Notes under the pieces: generated by a model
The model's input: the letters and a program-made list of their open reading frames with translations, nothing else
Databases searched by the model: none
What the model was told of the DNA's origin: nothing
Part shown: positions 20,382-33,900 of the stretch, piece after piece
How the letters are laid out: the number at the start of each line of letters is the position of its first letter
How positions within the stretch are numbered: position 1 is the first letter of the stretch
Source of the DNA: Podospora bellae-mahoneyi
Taxonomy: Eukaryota; Ascomycota; Sordariomycetes; Sordariales; Podosporaceae
Length of the DNA stretch: 64,000 bases
Assembly: GCF_035222275.1 (NCBI RefSeq)
Contig: NC_085881.1
Location: forward strand, 1,488,001-1,552,000
Reading direction: 5' to 3'
Position numbers and translations under genes: made by a program

Positions 20382-23300
20382 GCGAAGAAGAAGAAGCTTG
20401 ATGCTTGCCTTGCAAGGCGCATATACCGACATGCAGTCTGCGAAACACGGGCTGCTCACCGGGGAAGCCCTCCTTCTCCTGGGCCTCACCAATCATGACC
20501 ATGGGGGAAGCCGTTGTTGGTCTGACCATTTAGGACCGCCTGGTATTCTTGGGCACACAACACAAGAGCTCAAATGTAGGGTCAACGCCCTGGGTCCCCT
20601 CTGGCCAGTGGCCAAGTCGAGCCCACAGGAGGAGAATGCGCCAGAGAGGTTCATGAACCCCCCAAGGTGCCCGTTGCAGCCATCTCGAACCCCTCCATCG
20701 GCCAATGGCAGTCGCCAGCAAGGTAGCGCAGCAACAGGGGTCTGCTGGAGATGTGCCTGGCACTGATAGGCAGGACTGCCCAAGCCCAACTGTCGTGGAC
20801 AAGAAAATAAACACTGTTACTCGATAGATAAGTATTATCTTGTCCACTACGTGGCCAGCAAGGTGGCGCCGTGGCCCTACCTGCAGCAGAGCAGTTGCAT
20901 ATTCAGATAAAATCTCCGCTGATGGGCAGAGATTCCAGAGATGTATGGTCAGATTCCACGGGAGACACAACGGCGCAAGCCGTCCAAATATCAGACTGGG
21001 CTCACCGCAAATGCGCGGGTTATTGATGGAAAGATTGTGAGATAGTGAGAGATCGCAAAAGATAAGGAACGCCGGGCAAACGGGGAGCTTCCGGCATTGA
21101 CCGAAGCAGCATGGAGAGGCGCACAATTGATATGGATAGCAAAAAGTCTGAAATGAAACTGTTTGCCTACCCCGCGGCTGGCTCCCCCTCAGTGGCATTA
21201 AGGTTGTCTTGGGCCGAGTGTATTCGAGGCAAGCCGGCCGTTTGTGCCCTCTTTTTTGGCAATTGTTGTGAGGTAACTTTGTGTGCGCTGCGCGAGTGCG
21301 GGTGTGTCGTCCTTGGTTTGTAGAGGGGAGGATCGGGCGCGGCTCGATGCGCTGGCAAAGTTTCAAATGCAAAGCCTGCATCGAATCATCGCGCCAGATT
21401 CTCCGAGTTCTCCCAAGTGTCAGACCGTCAACAAAAGGACCCGCAGACCCGCCTATTACCTGTCACTGCTCTATTATTCGTGATTCTTGGTCCTTGGGGA
21501 CGGCCGTGGTCGCCTCGAAGCTCGCTATTGCAGAAAACGCTAACAAGGTGGTGGTGATATCTCCAAGTCAAGATGCTAGTGTACCCCTCCCTCTACGCTC
21601 GCCATCCATCACGACTACCGCATGCAGCTCAGGCCCGGACGAGCGCACTTGCGTCCATGGCACTTCCCACCCCGCTCCACCTTTGACGGAGGAGACGGAC
21701 AGCGGGAGGCGAGCGAGGAAGCGAGGAGAGGAAGCAATTCTCTTTGTGCAGTAGGGGGGAGGGGTCTTGGTTGGTGGCGGGTCGTACATGCACGTACATA
21801 ACATAGAGCTTTGGCTGGACTCCTAGACATTTGCTGGAGGTGAGTAGACTGTCCGCGCCAGTGGCTTCCATTCCGTGGATCTTGGCTGCTTCCATGACCG
21901 CAACGGCACCCTTGCCCGTTTCCAGCGCCCGATCTGCAACCGCCAGACGCCCTCGATTCCCCTCCTCTTTGCTTGATGTCCTGGCTTTGTCGCAAGAGTC
22001 TCTGGCGGGCTTTCCGGACAGGATCCAGCCATTGGTGTCACCAGGTACCACGGCGCATTGTTTTTGGAAGGTTGCGACCACTCCATCCGTCATGTTTGTC
22101 GCAACCAAACTCACAAAGAGACAAAAGAGTCCGTCCACGATCCTGTGGGGCACACACAACAAGAAGCTCCGGCCCCACACCATTGGCTCGTGGCTTCGTT
22201 GTTCCCCAGATCTGACCAAACACTTGACACTCCGGAGGAGAATACACAGTACCTCAGAGCAGGTAGGCATGGTGGCATGCCCTCGCAAGGAGGAGAGGGA
22301 CGGCCCCTGTTTTCGCCACGCCCACAAAAACCTTGACGTGTGTGCCAATGTCGCAGAAAGGGCACACGTTGCTGATTGCGCTACATAAATCGAAGCTGCG
22401 CAAGAGATCGCATCATATTAAGCAGCCTACTCCGCAGCGGAGCGAGTCGCGGAAGAAGCCACCAGCAAAACCCACCCCATGCTATCGACCGACCGTCTCT
22501 TCGCGGCAGGGCACATCCGTTCCGTTGGCAAAGTCAAAGTTTCAATTGCTAAGGTGGGCGCCGTCTCTTTGTGAGGAGGTAGCGTAGGATTCCACCACAT
22601 GGCACATGCGATCGAAGCTCAAGCTGGGGGGAGTGGAGGGGTTCTTCTCCTCTTGTCACATTCTGCAAGAGGGGTCGAGGACCGTCGAGGCAATTTATGG
22701 CCCCGGAGCAGGGTTTCTCGGTGTCTCCTATGGACTGTCCAAACCCCACGTTGACCGGAGTCCATGGAAAAGGAAGAGAAAAGTAGAGTTAATACCCGAT
22801 TCTCCAGAAGCTCTGGTAGCTTCTCATGTTGATACACAAGGCGTGCTTCAGCCATTGCTGCGCCGGGTTAGATGACTGGTAGTGCGTAGGTAGGTATCGG
22901 CGGCCGTTGGTCAAGTGGCCCGACTTCTCCACCCACCGCCGCCGCGCTGAAAGTTTTCCTTTGGATGGGGATCCTGGCCCATGGCTGGCCTCGTCAGGCT
23001 GCGATTTATCCTCTTGAGAATCTGGGAGAAGAGAAAGATCGAAATTGGCGACTGGCAATAGGAAAGTCGTGATTGAATACAACCTCAAAAGTCCAGCAAG
23101 GTTCTCACGTGACAACGCGAACGGGGGCGGGCCCCGGTCTGCCCCGCTACGCGTAAAAGCTGGTGGCAGGGAAAATGAAAAAGACACAGCTGTGGACCAA
23201 TAGGAGTGCGGTAAAGAGGAAACAAAGGTAGGTACCAGCTCTGGGAAGAGAATAGGGTTGATATAAGTCGAGAATGGTTTGTGAGAAACAATGTGGTGGG

Positions 23301-24401
23301 ATTTGCTGTAATTTGCTTAATTAAGGACCTGGAGAAGTTGACGCGCCGGTCGCGCAAAAGGCCAGTGCCCAGACGGCGGGGGCTACGTCACCCCATGGAA
23401 GAGTTATGTAAGCTTTGAGCATGCTTGTTGATTACTGGTGCGAGACAACACATGCATCGTTAGTCTGCTGGACTTGGGCTTGCAGACTCCACGATGGAGA
23501 TCAGAACTCCATAGTTGACCTACCCGGCCGGGCTGAGATGGAGAATGGCAAGGCTGTAAGTGATGATGGTGATGGCCATGTTCTTCAAATGTGAAATTTC
23601 AAAGGGCATTTGATGCTGTTTTGTTCGTATCCCAGGAATTGGAACATGTGCATATGATTGGGGTCGCCGTAACAACCCAGACGGGCATGCACGGACCACA
23701 CCGCCCAAATGGAACTCTGTCTGTGTTTACTTGCATCTTGTCAATAAACACATGGTGAAAAACATTCTCGCTGTTCTCTTTAACCTTGGCTCCACCCGCG
23801 ACCTCTGCTGTTGGAAGGTTCTTGTCGGCATCGCACAGCAATCGTTGCTTCAGGTTCCTCTTACTCATGTCCTTGACCTCGATACAGTGAGTGAAGGCGC
23901 GCCCCGCTTGACGCTTGACCGTGTCGAATTTATTGAGGTGCCTTCCCGACACCCACGCGCCCTCCTTCCCGCTGCGCTGGTATTTTTGCGACGCCGTGGC
24001 AACCAGCGCCCACGATAGCCTCACCAGCCCCCCGCCTTGCTCTCCTCGTTGCTCCGCTTTATATCTCGATGCCCTCAAGCCTATTCGCCGGCTTCCCAGT
24101 ATTGTCAACAGGAAGAATCCATTCCGAGGGACGACGATAAGTATTCAGTTTCGATTCAGGAGCGGGGACCACCTTTTCTCTGCCCTCTGCTCTCTGCTCT
24201 CTCCTCGCAACAACAACCACATTGCCTTCTTCCACCACTACCTCACTTTTCCAGAGACCAAAGACTTCTTCTCTGACTCGACAACTGCCATCTCAACCGC
24301 TCGTCTCATCGTTCCCGCAACCAAGACGATATCCAGAAGGAAAAAGGTCTTTGCGACAACAGCCTCAACCAACATCAAATAGAAGGTAAAAACCCGACAT
24401 C

Positions 24402-26709
24402 ATGGATGCCAAGGTATGTCTTTCTGCCCAGAACTCCTCCCCACTTCCTCCCTCTACCCAACTCTGCCATCCCCTCATCGTTGGTCGCAAGTCCACGAGC
24501 GCCCACCTTGCCCCTCCACTTTTGACTTGCTCAGGTGGAAAGCCTCGTGGTCTATTCACCGTCTGAAGTCGCTCGAGACGAGCTTCTACATAACCCAGAC
24601 TGTTCTGCCGAATCTTTCATGACAGACAGGCTAACCAACTTCTCTTCCCGAAATAGCCTCAGCGCCCTCTGCGCATCTACCAAGCCGCCCCTCCTATCAC
24701 CGAGTACATCCATTCTAACAAGCCCTCCTTGCACCAGCGAAACAAGTCCGTTGGCACCGTCAAGATTATGGCCAACACGGGTGCTCTCAACGCTCCTCCT
24801 AAGAGAGTCATCCTCCACGATTTGAGCAACACCAATCGCCCCTTGGCCGATGAGCCCATCGGTAAGGCTGTTCGCGCTCGCGCCAAGTCGGTTGTTAATG
24901 CTGCCGCTCCTACTGTCGCCGGAGCCGGTCGCAACGACGAGAAGGAGAACCACCAGGTTGCGCCTGCTCCGGTTGCAAAGTCCTACAACGTGGCTCCGGT
25001 CGATGTCACAAAGCCCACTGCTCGTAACGCCAACAGCCTCAACCAGCAACGTCCCGTCGGCGCCCTTGCCCAACCTCCTCTGAAGAATGGTGTTCCCAGG
25101 AACATCAAGCCCACCATGATCTACAGGGACAGCAATGAGCAGGAAGTCGCCGGTCGTGTCGAGCTTCTTACCAACGTTGACGATCTGGTTGCCATGGTTG
25201 ACAAGCAGATTAAGCGCCCGCGTCAATACAAGAGCCAGCCATCCTTGAAGGCAGAGCAGGCCTCCCAGAAGCCGACCCAGTCCAAGGCTGCGGTCCAGAC
25301 CGAAAAGCTCGCCGAGCTCGATGACGAGAGCGATTTCGACGACAATGTTACCGAGGCGGCTTACGAGGACGCCGTGGAGCAGATTTCGTACGACACCGCC
25401 GGCATTGGCAACCGCAATCTGGTTGAGCTCGAGTCCGATGTGTCCGTTTCCATCACGCAGGTGGCCAAGTCCCTTCCCACAGCTGAGGAGGACGAGTATT
25501 CGGACGAGGATCACTCGGGTGTTTACGAGGATCATGGATACACGACAGCCCACTCCTATCGGTCTCATGGGGACAACACCACGGGCGGACTGACCACCAT
25601 GGTGGCTCCTGCTTCCAGCCTCAATGCGCAGAGAGAGCTCGCCATTGCCAAGGACTGGGTTCTTTCTACTCAAACGGAGGAAGAGATTGAGGAAGAGGCC
25701 TGGGACGTGAGCATGGTGGCCGAGTATGGCGAAGAGATCTTTGCTTACATGAGACACCTCGAGGTATGTACTTTTTGCAGTGGAGCGCGTCAGGAGCTAC
25801 GGAACTAACAGTTTTGTTTTGTGCAGGATTCCATGGTCCCCAATCCCCACTACATGGATAACCAGACCGAAATCCAGTGGTCGATGCGCGCAGTTCTCAT
25901 GGACTGGTTGATTCAGGTACATCACCGGTTTTGCCTGCTCCCCGAGACGCTGTTTCTCACCGTCAACTACATTGACCGCTTCCTGTCGGTCAAGATTGTC
26001 TCGCTCGGCAAGCTCCAGCTTGTCGGCGCCACGGCCCTCTTCGTTGCCGCCAAGTACGAGGAGATCAACTGCCCATCAGTCCAGGAAATTGTGTACATGG
26101 TCGACTCGGGCTACAACGTGGACGAGATCCTCAAGGCGGAGCGCTTCATGCTTAGTATGCTTCAGTTTGAGCTCGGCTGGCCCGGTCCCATGAGCTTCCT
26201 GCGTCGCATTAGCAAGGCTGATGATTACGAGTTGGAGACTCGCACTCTGGCCAAGTATTTCTTGGAGGTCACCATCATGGACGAGCGCTTTGTTGGCAGC
26301 CCTGCCAGCTACATTGCCGCCGGTGCCCACTGCATCTCTCGCATGTTCCTTGAGAAGGGCGATTGGGTATGTAGTTCTTGTCTTGCGTCTTGTGGCATCT
26401 CGGATACTAACCGTTCCCCAGACTCTTTCTCACGTTCACTACTCTGGCTACACCTTGAGCCAGCTCAAGCCACTCATCAACATGATGTTTGAATGCTGCC
26501 GCGAGCCTCGCAAGCACCACAGCGCCGTCTATGACAAATACTCGTCCCCCAAGTACAAGAACGCCTCGACCTATGTTGAGGCCAAGATGCTTCGTGGGGT
26601 GACGCTGTCCTACCTCTACAGCGCCATGGCCGAGGCCGCGAGCTCGTCGGGCTCCGAGTGTGAGGCCTTCCGCGCCAACCACCACTTGCCTGTTGCCCTT
26701 GAGGCCTAA
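24402..26709 (+). CDS. G2/mitotic-specific cyclin B
   Basis: B-type cyclin, the regulatory partner of Cdk1 in mitotic entry. Four exons: 24402-24413, 24657-25763, 25827-26366, 26422-26709, total 648 aa. The first exon codes only MDAK, followed by a 243-bp intron (GTATGT, ending AAATAG). The other introns are 63 and 55 bp, all at phase 0. A destruction box RVILHDLSN (near residue 54) and a KEN box (near residue 100) are visible and fit APC/C-dependent degradation. The cyclin box starts around MRAVLMDWLIQVHHRF (residue about 393) and continues with LQLVGATALFVAAKYEE; the second fold ends in a C-terminal helix. The acidic stretch EEDEYSDEDHSG before it is poorly conserved in general. The reading of exon 1 rests on consensus splice sites only. 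Confidence 0.92.
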
Positions 26710-29634
26710 GTCTCGGACCTCGCTTCAGCCCAGAAACCATGTTGACAGGCTCTTCACTTCGATGTACTTGTTCATCATTGCGACAATCTCGAGCATCCAT
26801 TTGCTGGAAACCGTCGCAGCACCACAGCATGGATCTCCTTTCTTGATCTTGCCACGTTGGTGCTTCACCTTTTTGTTTTCTGGGCCAGCAAGCGTCTTTT
26901 GGCATTTGCCCTCGACACAAACACACACCAAAAGGCTGTGGCAGAGATTTTTTGGTCTTGCTATGGGCCACCACCAAATAATTTCCTTGTTTTCTTCGTT
27001 TTCTTTTCTTCCGCTTTTATTCTCGCATCGGGGTTTTTTCTTTTCTTTCCAGGCACTCGTCGCAACGTCTCGCTATTTCAATGCAACCCATCATGCATTA
27101 GATTTTTGCGGAACACTGCGTCTTGGCTACTGGGACAGACTTCCAGGATTCGATGCACACAATGTTTTTTTCCACGACAACCACCAAAAAGTCGACAGAA
27201 ACATATTCGCCCTTCTGACGATGTGACGAATGCCCTCTCACGATACCTTGTCTTTTTTTCCCATTTCTTTGCGCCAAACTTTCCCTTGTTCTCATGTCAA
27301 TACGGTTTTCTTTTTTTTTTTTTGTCACGATTGCGAAGCAATGAAGGTTTGAGGGTTGGTTGGTGATCCTGAGCAAAGCATTCTTGGCTGTTATTTACAT
27401 GGCGTTGTTTGGGTGGTACAAAGGCATTCGGGAATTGGGAGGTTAGGGGGAACATTCTGGTGGTGGGAGGGCGGTGGTGGTTTATATGGAAATGATATCC
27501 CCGTGGCTTATTGATGACACCTTGAAGAGAGGTGGTCAACAAAGCTGCAAGCAAGCAAGGCGTCTTTTTTTTTTCTCGATTCTCTTTCTGGGAAATAGAA
27601 TGCGGGGTTATCTGGGATTGTGGGCTGGTGTTTTATGGGTGGGTGGGAAATTGTGTGTTTTTATGTCTGCTGCCTTTTTTTTCTTTCTTTTTTCTTTTCC
27701 AACCAGGATCATTGGAGGGACAATGCTGTTTGTTTCTCTTTTAGAAAGGAGGGGTTGGGGGGAAAGGAAGGGGTTTAGGGCTGGCGGGCTACTATTATGT
27801 GTATAAATTATAATATTTTCTGGGGGCATGATGGCTATTTTCTTTTGATATTTTTTCTTCTCTCTGTTATGGAGGGAGGGATAGATATTAGGGGTGGGCA
27901 TCACATTATGGGACTAAGTTCGATTGAGGGGTTTAGATGCCAATAGATGTGACACGGTGTTGTCTTATTGATTTGGGGATGTGAGTGATGTGAGTGAGGT
28001 GAGTGAGGTGAGTGAGGTGAGTGAGGTGAGTGAGGTGAGTGATGTGAATGATGTGAACGATGCTCACTCTTGTGACTGTTTGATGACCATCTCAACTGTC
28101 ATTTTCTCTGCAGTATCATATGGTACCTGATATACACTCCCTTACACTTGAATTGTACTTATGAAGAGCAAGTTCAATGTGAGAGATCCCTCGCTGTGTT
28201 CAAAACAAGATAGTACAGCCTGATCACCTTCTACACAAGAAGGAAATTATATAGGCCAAGTCTTCAAAGGGATGCCATGTGGCTTTATGTGATGCTGCGA
28301 CATTCATCTTGCAGAAAAACGCAAGGGATCAGGTGATGATCTCATGATCCTAGCTAGTAGAAACACAAATCTTCAAGACTGTGGGTGGTGTCAAAACATC
28401 AGATGTCTTCTAGAAACAAACAGCTTTTCTATATCAGTGAGGTGTGAGAAGAGATGGCATTGACGTCTGACAGGATGGAAAGGGGGGGTTGCCTGTCAGT
28501 GACTGTCAATTGAAACGCTGGTGCAGATCTTGAAGAATTTAAGCTTTTTTGTGGCCCCCCCTGGTTGTTGGCGATCTTGGGGGGATCCCCGTGGCCTTCC
28601 TTTTTTGGTGTCCGAGATCTTCTGGGAAATTGACGGGAGTAGTTGGTCACCTGAGGCTATTACGAGTTCAGTGAGTGAAATGAGGGTATAGGGCCTGGAG
28701 GATCACCCCCTCATGGAGGCAAGTGAACCTCGGAGTGTCCGGGTGTTTTTCGGCTTGGGGTTACAAGTCCAGACCGGCGTGGATCGGAGGGCGGTTCCCG
28801 CGCTGCCGAGCCAAATCACTCTCGGCTATTGTGTAACTGGATCCCGCTGCCAAGAACCTGTTTTCCCACACCCCCCACTGTTTGACCTGGTGAATTGCTG
28901 GTTGGGATTGGTCAGGTGGTGGGGAAGCCTGGGGAAGTTATGAGTGGAAAAAGAGGAACTGCGACTTCACTTTTTTTTCCTGGGTACTAGGCAAGGCTCA
29001 GAATTTTGTGGTGGTGTTTTTTTTTTTCTTTTTTTTTTTTCTTTTTTTCCCCATACCTCGTTCTCGTTCTTGTTCTGCCCCAGATTTGGACGTGATCCAC
29101 TTCTTTTTTTTTTTTCGCAAAGACCCTTGACCCCGTCGTCTCCGGTTCGGCAGACTCCATCCCACATCCCTCCTCTTTCCGTTGTTGTCCTGTCCTAGTT
29201 GTCCAGCCCCCCCCTCCCCTCCCCTTCTTTGGCAGGAACAGTCATCAGACACCTTTCGTTGTTGACAGACAACTTTTTTGTTGCGCATTGCGAGGCTTGA
29301 GTCAGAAACCCTTTACCTACCCGCGAGTCCCAAGTCACCACACCACAACTCTTCCTCGCGTGACACAAACCTTCGTCTGTCACAGTTTTTGGTTTTTTAA
29401 ACGAAGACCTCGGTTTCTGTTTTTCTCCCTCGCTCGCATTCTCTTTGCGGTACGCAACCCACGTCTTTTGCCAGCGCGCAAATTGACTCAACTTCGGCCA
29501 CTTCGCGACCCCACACTTTACAGGCTGATTGCGACAACGGCGTTAACGGCTTGAGTGCTGTTGGTGCTGACTGAACCAGTTCAACGTCGTTCGTTTCGCA
29601 AATATCAAGCATCTAGACTAGACACACAACAAAC
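26710..29634. other. Intergenic, cyclin B 3' UTR to carrier 5' UTR
   Basis: 2.9 kb. The left part is T-rich 3' UTR-like sequence (26710-27900), then a 9-bp minisatellite (27980-28060), AT-balanced sequence without features (28100-28700), and a leader with T homopolymers (about 28966-29115) upstream of the carrier. No coding frame shows a recognisable family. Confidence 0.55.
27980..28060. repeat. 9-bp minisatellite, nine units
   Basis: Nine head-to-tail copies of (G/T)GTGAGTGA. The inner five copies are identical and the outer copies differ by one or two bases. Confidence 0.9.
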
Positions 29635-31814
29635 ATGTCCAAGGTCACCGTCGTGAAGGAGGCCGTCAAGGAGACGCTGGTTGGGTCAACAGAACCACAA
29701 GAGCTCTCGGCCCAGACCAAGGCGCGCTTCATTAAGCATGCCATCAAGGAAGATGGCGCCGAGCCCTACCTCGGCCCCGAGGAGTTCATCAACGCTGTTG
29801 CCCCTCCGTCGGAGGATTACGTGAGTCCTTTCTGCACTGGCCGGCGCATTGTCCAGTCCAGCACCTTTTCTGACGTGTGATCTTATATAAAAAATAGCAC
29901 AAGATCAAGCGGGAACAGTACTCCATCCTGTTCCATGTTGCCGACCGATCGAACAAGGGCAAGGTGACGCTCGCCGACTGGGGTTACTTTGAGAACCTTC
30001 TCACCAAGCCCGATGCCGAATATGAGATCGCCTTCCGCCTCTTCGACATTGAGCGCCTCGGGAAGGTCAAGTACGAGGACTTCCGCAGGCTGTACGAGCT
30101 GAACAAGGGGCCAAATAGCATCCCATTCGACTGGGAGTGTGACTGGGCGAAGCTTTACATCGGTAGCAAGGCGAAACACAGCATGGACTACCAGCAGTTC
30201 TCGCAAATGCTGCGCGGTCTGCAGGGTGAACGTGTCCGCCAGGCTTTCCAGCATCTGGACAAGGACGGCGATGGCTACATCGAGCCCGAGGAGTTTGAGC
30301 GCATCATCAAGGAAACCGCGAGGCATAAGCTCTCGGACTACCTCCTCGAGAACCTGAGCACTCTGTGCAACATTTCTCAGGGTTCCAAGATTTCCTACGC
30401 CAACGTACGAGCTTTCCAGAACATGATCCACGAGATGGACCTCGTCGAACTCATCATCCGCCGTGCTTGCGCCAAGAGCACCGACGGCAAGATCACCAGG
30501 ACCGAGTTCCTCAACCAGGCCGCCAAGATCACCCGCTTCTCGCTCTTCACCCCGATGGAGGCCGATATCCTCTTCCACTTTGCCAGCCTTGATGAGCCAT
30601 CTGGGCGTCTTGGCCTGAAGGACTTCAAGAAGGTGCTCGACCCATCATGGAGGAGTAGACAAGGAGATGAGGATGCCGTCCGTGCCGTCACCGAGACCAC
30701 CAGGTCGGCCGGCCAAAAGTTCCTCGCCCAGGGTCTCGAGTCCGCCTACGGCTTCGCTCTCGGCAGTATCGCCGGTGCTTTTGGTGCCTTCATGGTGTAC
30801 CCCATCGATCTCGTCAAGACTCGCATGCAGAACCAGAGAGGTGCCAACCCCGGCCAGAGGCTGTACAACAACTCGATCGACTGCTTCAAAAAGGTCATCC
30901 GCAACGAGGGTTTCCGCGGGCTGTACTCTGGTGTCCTCCCACAGCTTGTTGGTGTTGCCCCAGAAAAGGCCATCAAGCTGACCGTCAACGATCTCGTTCG
31001 TGGATGGTTCACCACTAAGGATAAGCAGATCTGGTGGGGCCACGAGGTCATCGCCGGTGGTGCTGCCGGTGGTTGCCAGGTCGTTTTCACCAACCCTCTC
31101 GAGATTGTCAAGATTCGTCTTCAGGTTCAGGGTGAGGTCGCCAAGTCGCTCGAGGGTGCTCCTAGACGGTCGGCCATGTGGATCATCCGCAACCTTGGTC
31201 TCGTCGGTCTGTACAAGGGCGCTTCCGCCTGCCTGCTCCGCGATGTGCCATTCTCGGCCATCTACTTCCCAACCTACTCCCACCTGAAGAAGGACCTCTT
31301 TGGCGAGTCCCAGACCAAGAAGCTCGGTATTCTTCAGCTCCTCACTGCCGGTGCCATCGCCGGTATGCCCGCCGCCTATCTCACCACCCCATGCGACGTC
31401 ATCAAGACCCGTCTCCAGGTCGAGGCCCGCAAGGGTGACACCCAGTACACCGGCCTCCGCCACGCCGCCAAGACCATCTGGAAGGAGGAGGGCTTCCGTG
31501 CCTTCTTCAAGGGCGGTCCTGCCAGAATCATGCGTTCGTCGCCACAGTTCGGTTTCACTCTTGCCGCGTACGAGTTGCTCCAGACGGCCTTCCCCTTCCC
31601 TGGCAAGGGCAAGGCCGAGGTGGCGACTGGTGTTGCGGACGTTGTGCAGACGCTCAAGGAGAAGCACCCTGACAGCCCATTCTACCGGTCGAGAAACGCG
31701 CTCAAGATTCTGTTGGATCTGGATGAGAACTTTGGACGTGCGCCGTTGGGAGTGAATGCGAAGGGGTGGCAGACGTTGCCTGGGTGGATGCAGAACCCGG
31801 TGAAGAGCTCGTAA
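29635..31814 (+). CDS. agc1: Calcium-binding mitochondrial carrier (aralar/AGC1-like, aspartate-glutamate exchanger)
   Basis: Two exons: 29635-29820 and 29898-31814 (donor GTGAGT, acceptor AAATAG, phase 0), 700 aa. The N-terminal half carries EF-hand-like helices; DKDGDGYIEPEEF near residue 183 is a canonical calcium loop, and others are degenerate. The C-terminal half (from about residue 343) is a full mitochondrial carrier with three repeats, each with the PX[DE]XX[KR] signature: YPIDLVKTRMQ, TNPLEIVKIRLQ, TTPCDVIKTRLQ. The architecture matches aralar/citrin, the inner-membrane exchanger of aspartate for glutamate plus a proton, regulated by cytosolic calcium. The ATG at 29635 has an AACA context. 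The tail after the sixth helix is typical in length. Confidence 0.93.
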
Positions 31815-32314
31815 AGAGGGAAAGGAAAATAGGGGGGAAGGGAGAGAGAGGTTTAATGGCTGGGTTTGGGGGGTCAGGGTGGTATTAAGTTTCGGCCGGT
31901 TCGTTGTTTATAAGCGCGAGGGACGCGGGCGGGTGGACGGACGGCCCTTTCGGCAATGGGGAAAGGTGTTGTGGGGGGTGGAGAGTCCGGCAATGGGGTT
32001 CGGAGGTCCTGTCCACCTCACCTAACCCATTCCGCCGCCAACGGGGGGACCCACTGTTGACTTGTGTCGAAGCGCATCATGATGTCAAGTCATGGTGTTG
32101 GGATGGATTTCTTTGATGTCCTTCTTCGTTTCTCTATCATTGAGAGTTTTGAAGAGGGGGGATTATCTACCGCCGAGGACCCATGCGGGGTCAACAAAGA
32201 CCCTGCCACCACCACCCCCTCCGTTCTTTGACAATTGAGCCTGATGAAGGAGGGCCGGGTATTTTTTTTCATGAAAAAGCCCGATTTGCATTTTGCATTT
32301 CCATGTGCATTTTA

Positions 32315-32357
32315 TTTCTTCTTCTTCTTCTTCTTCTTCTTCTTCTTCTTCTTCTTC
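32315..32357. repeat. (TTC)n microsatellite
   Basis: About fourteen TTC units in noncoding sequence downstream of the carrier gene. Confidence 0.9.
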
Positions 32358-32595
32358 GTCAACGGCAGACTAGGCGGCAGGCAGGCGTTTAGGTGGTTAT
32401 TTAATCTTGTCTGGGTGGCAGCAAAAATTGTTCCTTTTTCTTTTGTATGTTTTTTTTCTAATTTTCTCTTGTTGATATTTTGTCGCGCGATGTGTTTTTG
32501 TATGAGATGAATGAAAAATATCCTGGCTTTTTTTGCTTGTTGCTGTGTGCTACGTTTGAGAGAGAGAAAAAAAGGGGGAAAGACACTGAAGGTTA

Positions 32596-32639
32596 GATGG
32601 ATGGATGGATGGATGGATGGATGGATGGATGGATGGATG
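32596..32639. repeat. (GATG)n microsatellite
   Basis: About eleven uninterrupted GATG/ATGG units in noncoding sequence. Confidence 0.9.
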
Positions 32640-33900
32640 AACGGCTGGCTAGACTTTTTTGGTTCTGGGAGTTGGGATTTATACAGTAGGTGTATTGTAG
32701 ATATCAATACAACAACGAGACAGACAGACTAGACTAGAGAGACTAGATGGGGGTTGGGGGGTAGATGTGGTAGATTAGAGAGAGGGAAGATAAAATTGAT
32801 GATGGTTTTTTGAGATGTTGTACAGGTAGCTAGTTGGTTGATGGGCAGTAGAGTAGGTGGCTGGTGGTGTTATGCAGGATGAAATGCAAAAACAGATCGG
32901 TTATGTACCCCAGGGGAAATATCACATGCTGCTGCTGTCGTGGCGGTCTGATTGAGGTTGAGAGAGGGTTAAGACATTCTGGGCCGGGACGCTGCCGGGG
33001 TCGCTTCCGGGGTGTCAGGGACTGACCGGGGGGGGGACAGACAAGACAAAACATGTGCCGTGTGGGTGGGTGGATGGGTGGGGGGGCTCAGAGGGTTGAA
33101 GAGACGGCACTCCGATATCAGCAATGATTATTGTGGTATTTTGTTGTTACGGATCAAGAATACGACAGTTGTGATTATTTGGGTGTTTTGGAAGCCGATC
33201 TAGATGTTTGTTTAACACACCTCATCCTTCTGGAAGTAGAGGGGGGTGGGGGTCAGAGCAGAGCTGTGTCCCCGGTCACCGCCATCCGTAACCCCCGGAA
33301 GCTTGGGTGGCCCCGGCATTGGTGAGTTGTCGTCGGTTGGGAGGTTGGTGGGTTGACTATCATCTGCGGGAGCGGCACACCGGGGGTCACTCTGTTGGTG
33401 AGTGAATGAATTTGGATGATGAGATCAGATCAACGGTTTGTTCTGGATTGGGCGTTGGTCTGATGATGCACACTTGGAGGGTTCACGAAGCCGCCACACA
33501 CCACTTTGGTCGTGGTTTCTACAAATGAAATGTTGCTATTCCCGCCATGGGGGCGAAAGGAGGCGTGGCGCTTGGATGAGCAAGCCCCGGCCGGCCAGTG
33601 AGGTTGTCCAGGGTGAGCCTCATCCTCACCGCTGCTGGTATGAATCCCTAAATGGTGTTAGCATAGCTGTGTCTTTGTTGGTATAAGGGGAGGGGGAGAA
33701 GGGGGTGATGTACATCTGGGCCGGGCCGCAATCTTTTTGTTGCTCTTCTTTGATCGATTTTTGAGAGTGGTGTTCTCGTTGGTTGATTTTTCCGAACAAG
33801 TGCGAGAGAGGTGTATCACTGATCGTATATCAACGTCACCATACATTTTACATCCATCCCAACTTAATCTTGTTATCAACAGCATTTATCTCAAATCAAA

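Larger units (their letters stand above)
18414..24401. other. 6-kb divergent intergenic region
   Basis: Lies between divergent genes: the Zn2Cys6 regulator (-) and cyclin B (+). It contains a CT dinucleotide tract (19075-19099) in the regulator's likely leader, small tandem repeats near 19446 and 20343, and a pyrimidine-rich 5' UTR for the cyclin (about 24030-24400). Open frames up to 283 codons exist but show no domain, unusual Cys/His/Trp content and no splice logic. Long upstream regions are common for regulated fungal genes. Confidence 0.55.
31815..33900. other. Intergenic, simple-sequence rich
   Basis: 2.1 kb with a (TTC)n run (32315-32357), a (GATG)n run (32596-32639) and G-rich stretches (for example near 33030 and 33240). 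No supported gene; open frames here are short and repeat-derived. Confidence 0.55.

Noticed and set aside
20530-21381. 283-codon minus-strand open frame in the cyclin B/Zn2Cys6 spacer
   Set aside because: No domain, high Cys/Arg/His content, no splice or start context, and short frames on both strands around it. Likely chance.
21629-22348. 239-codon minus-strand open frame
   Set aside because: No recognisable motif and several overlapping frames of similar size; noncoding-looking.
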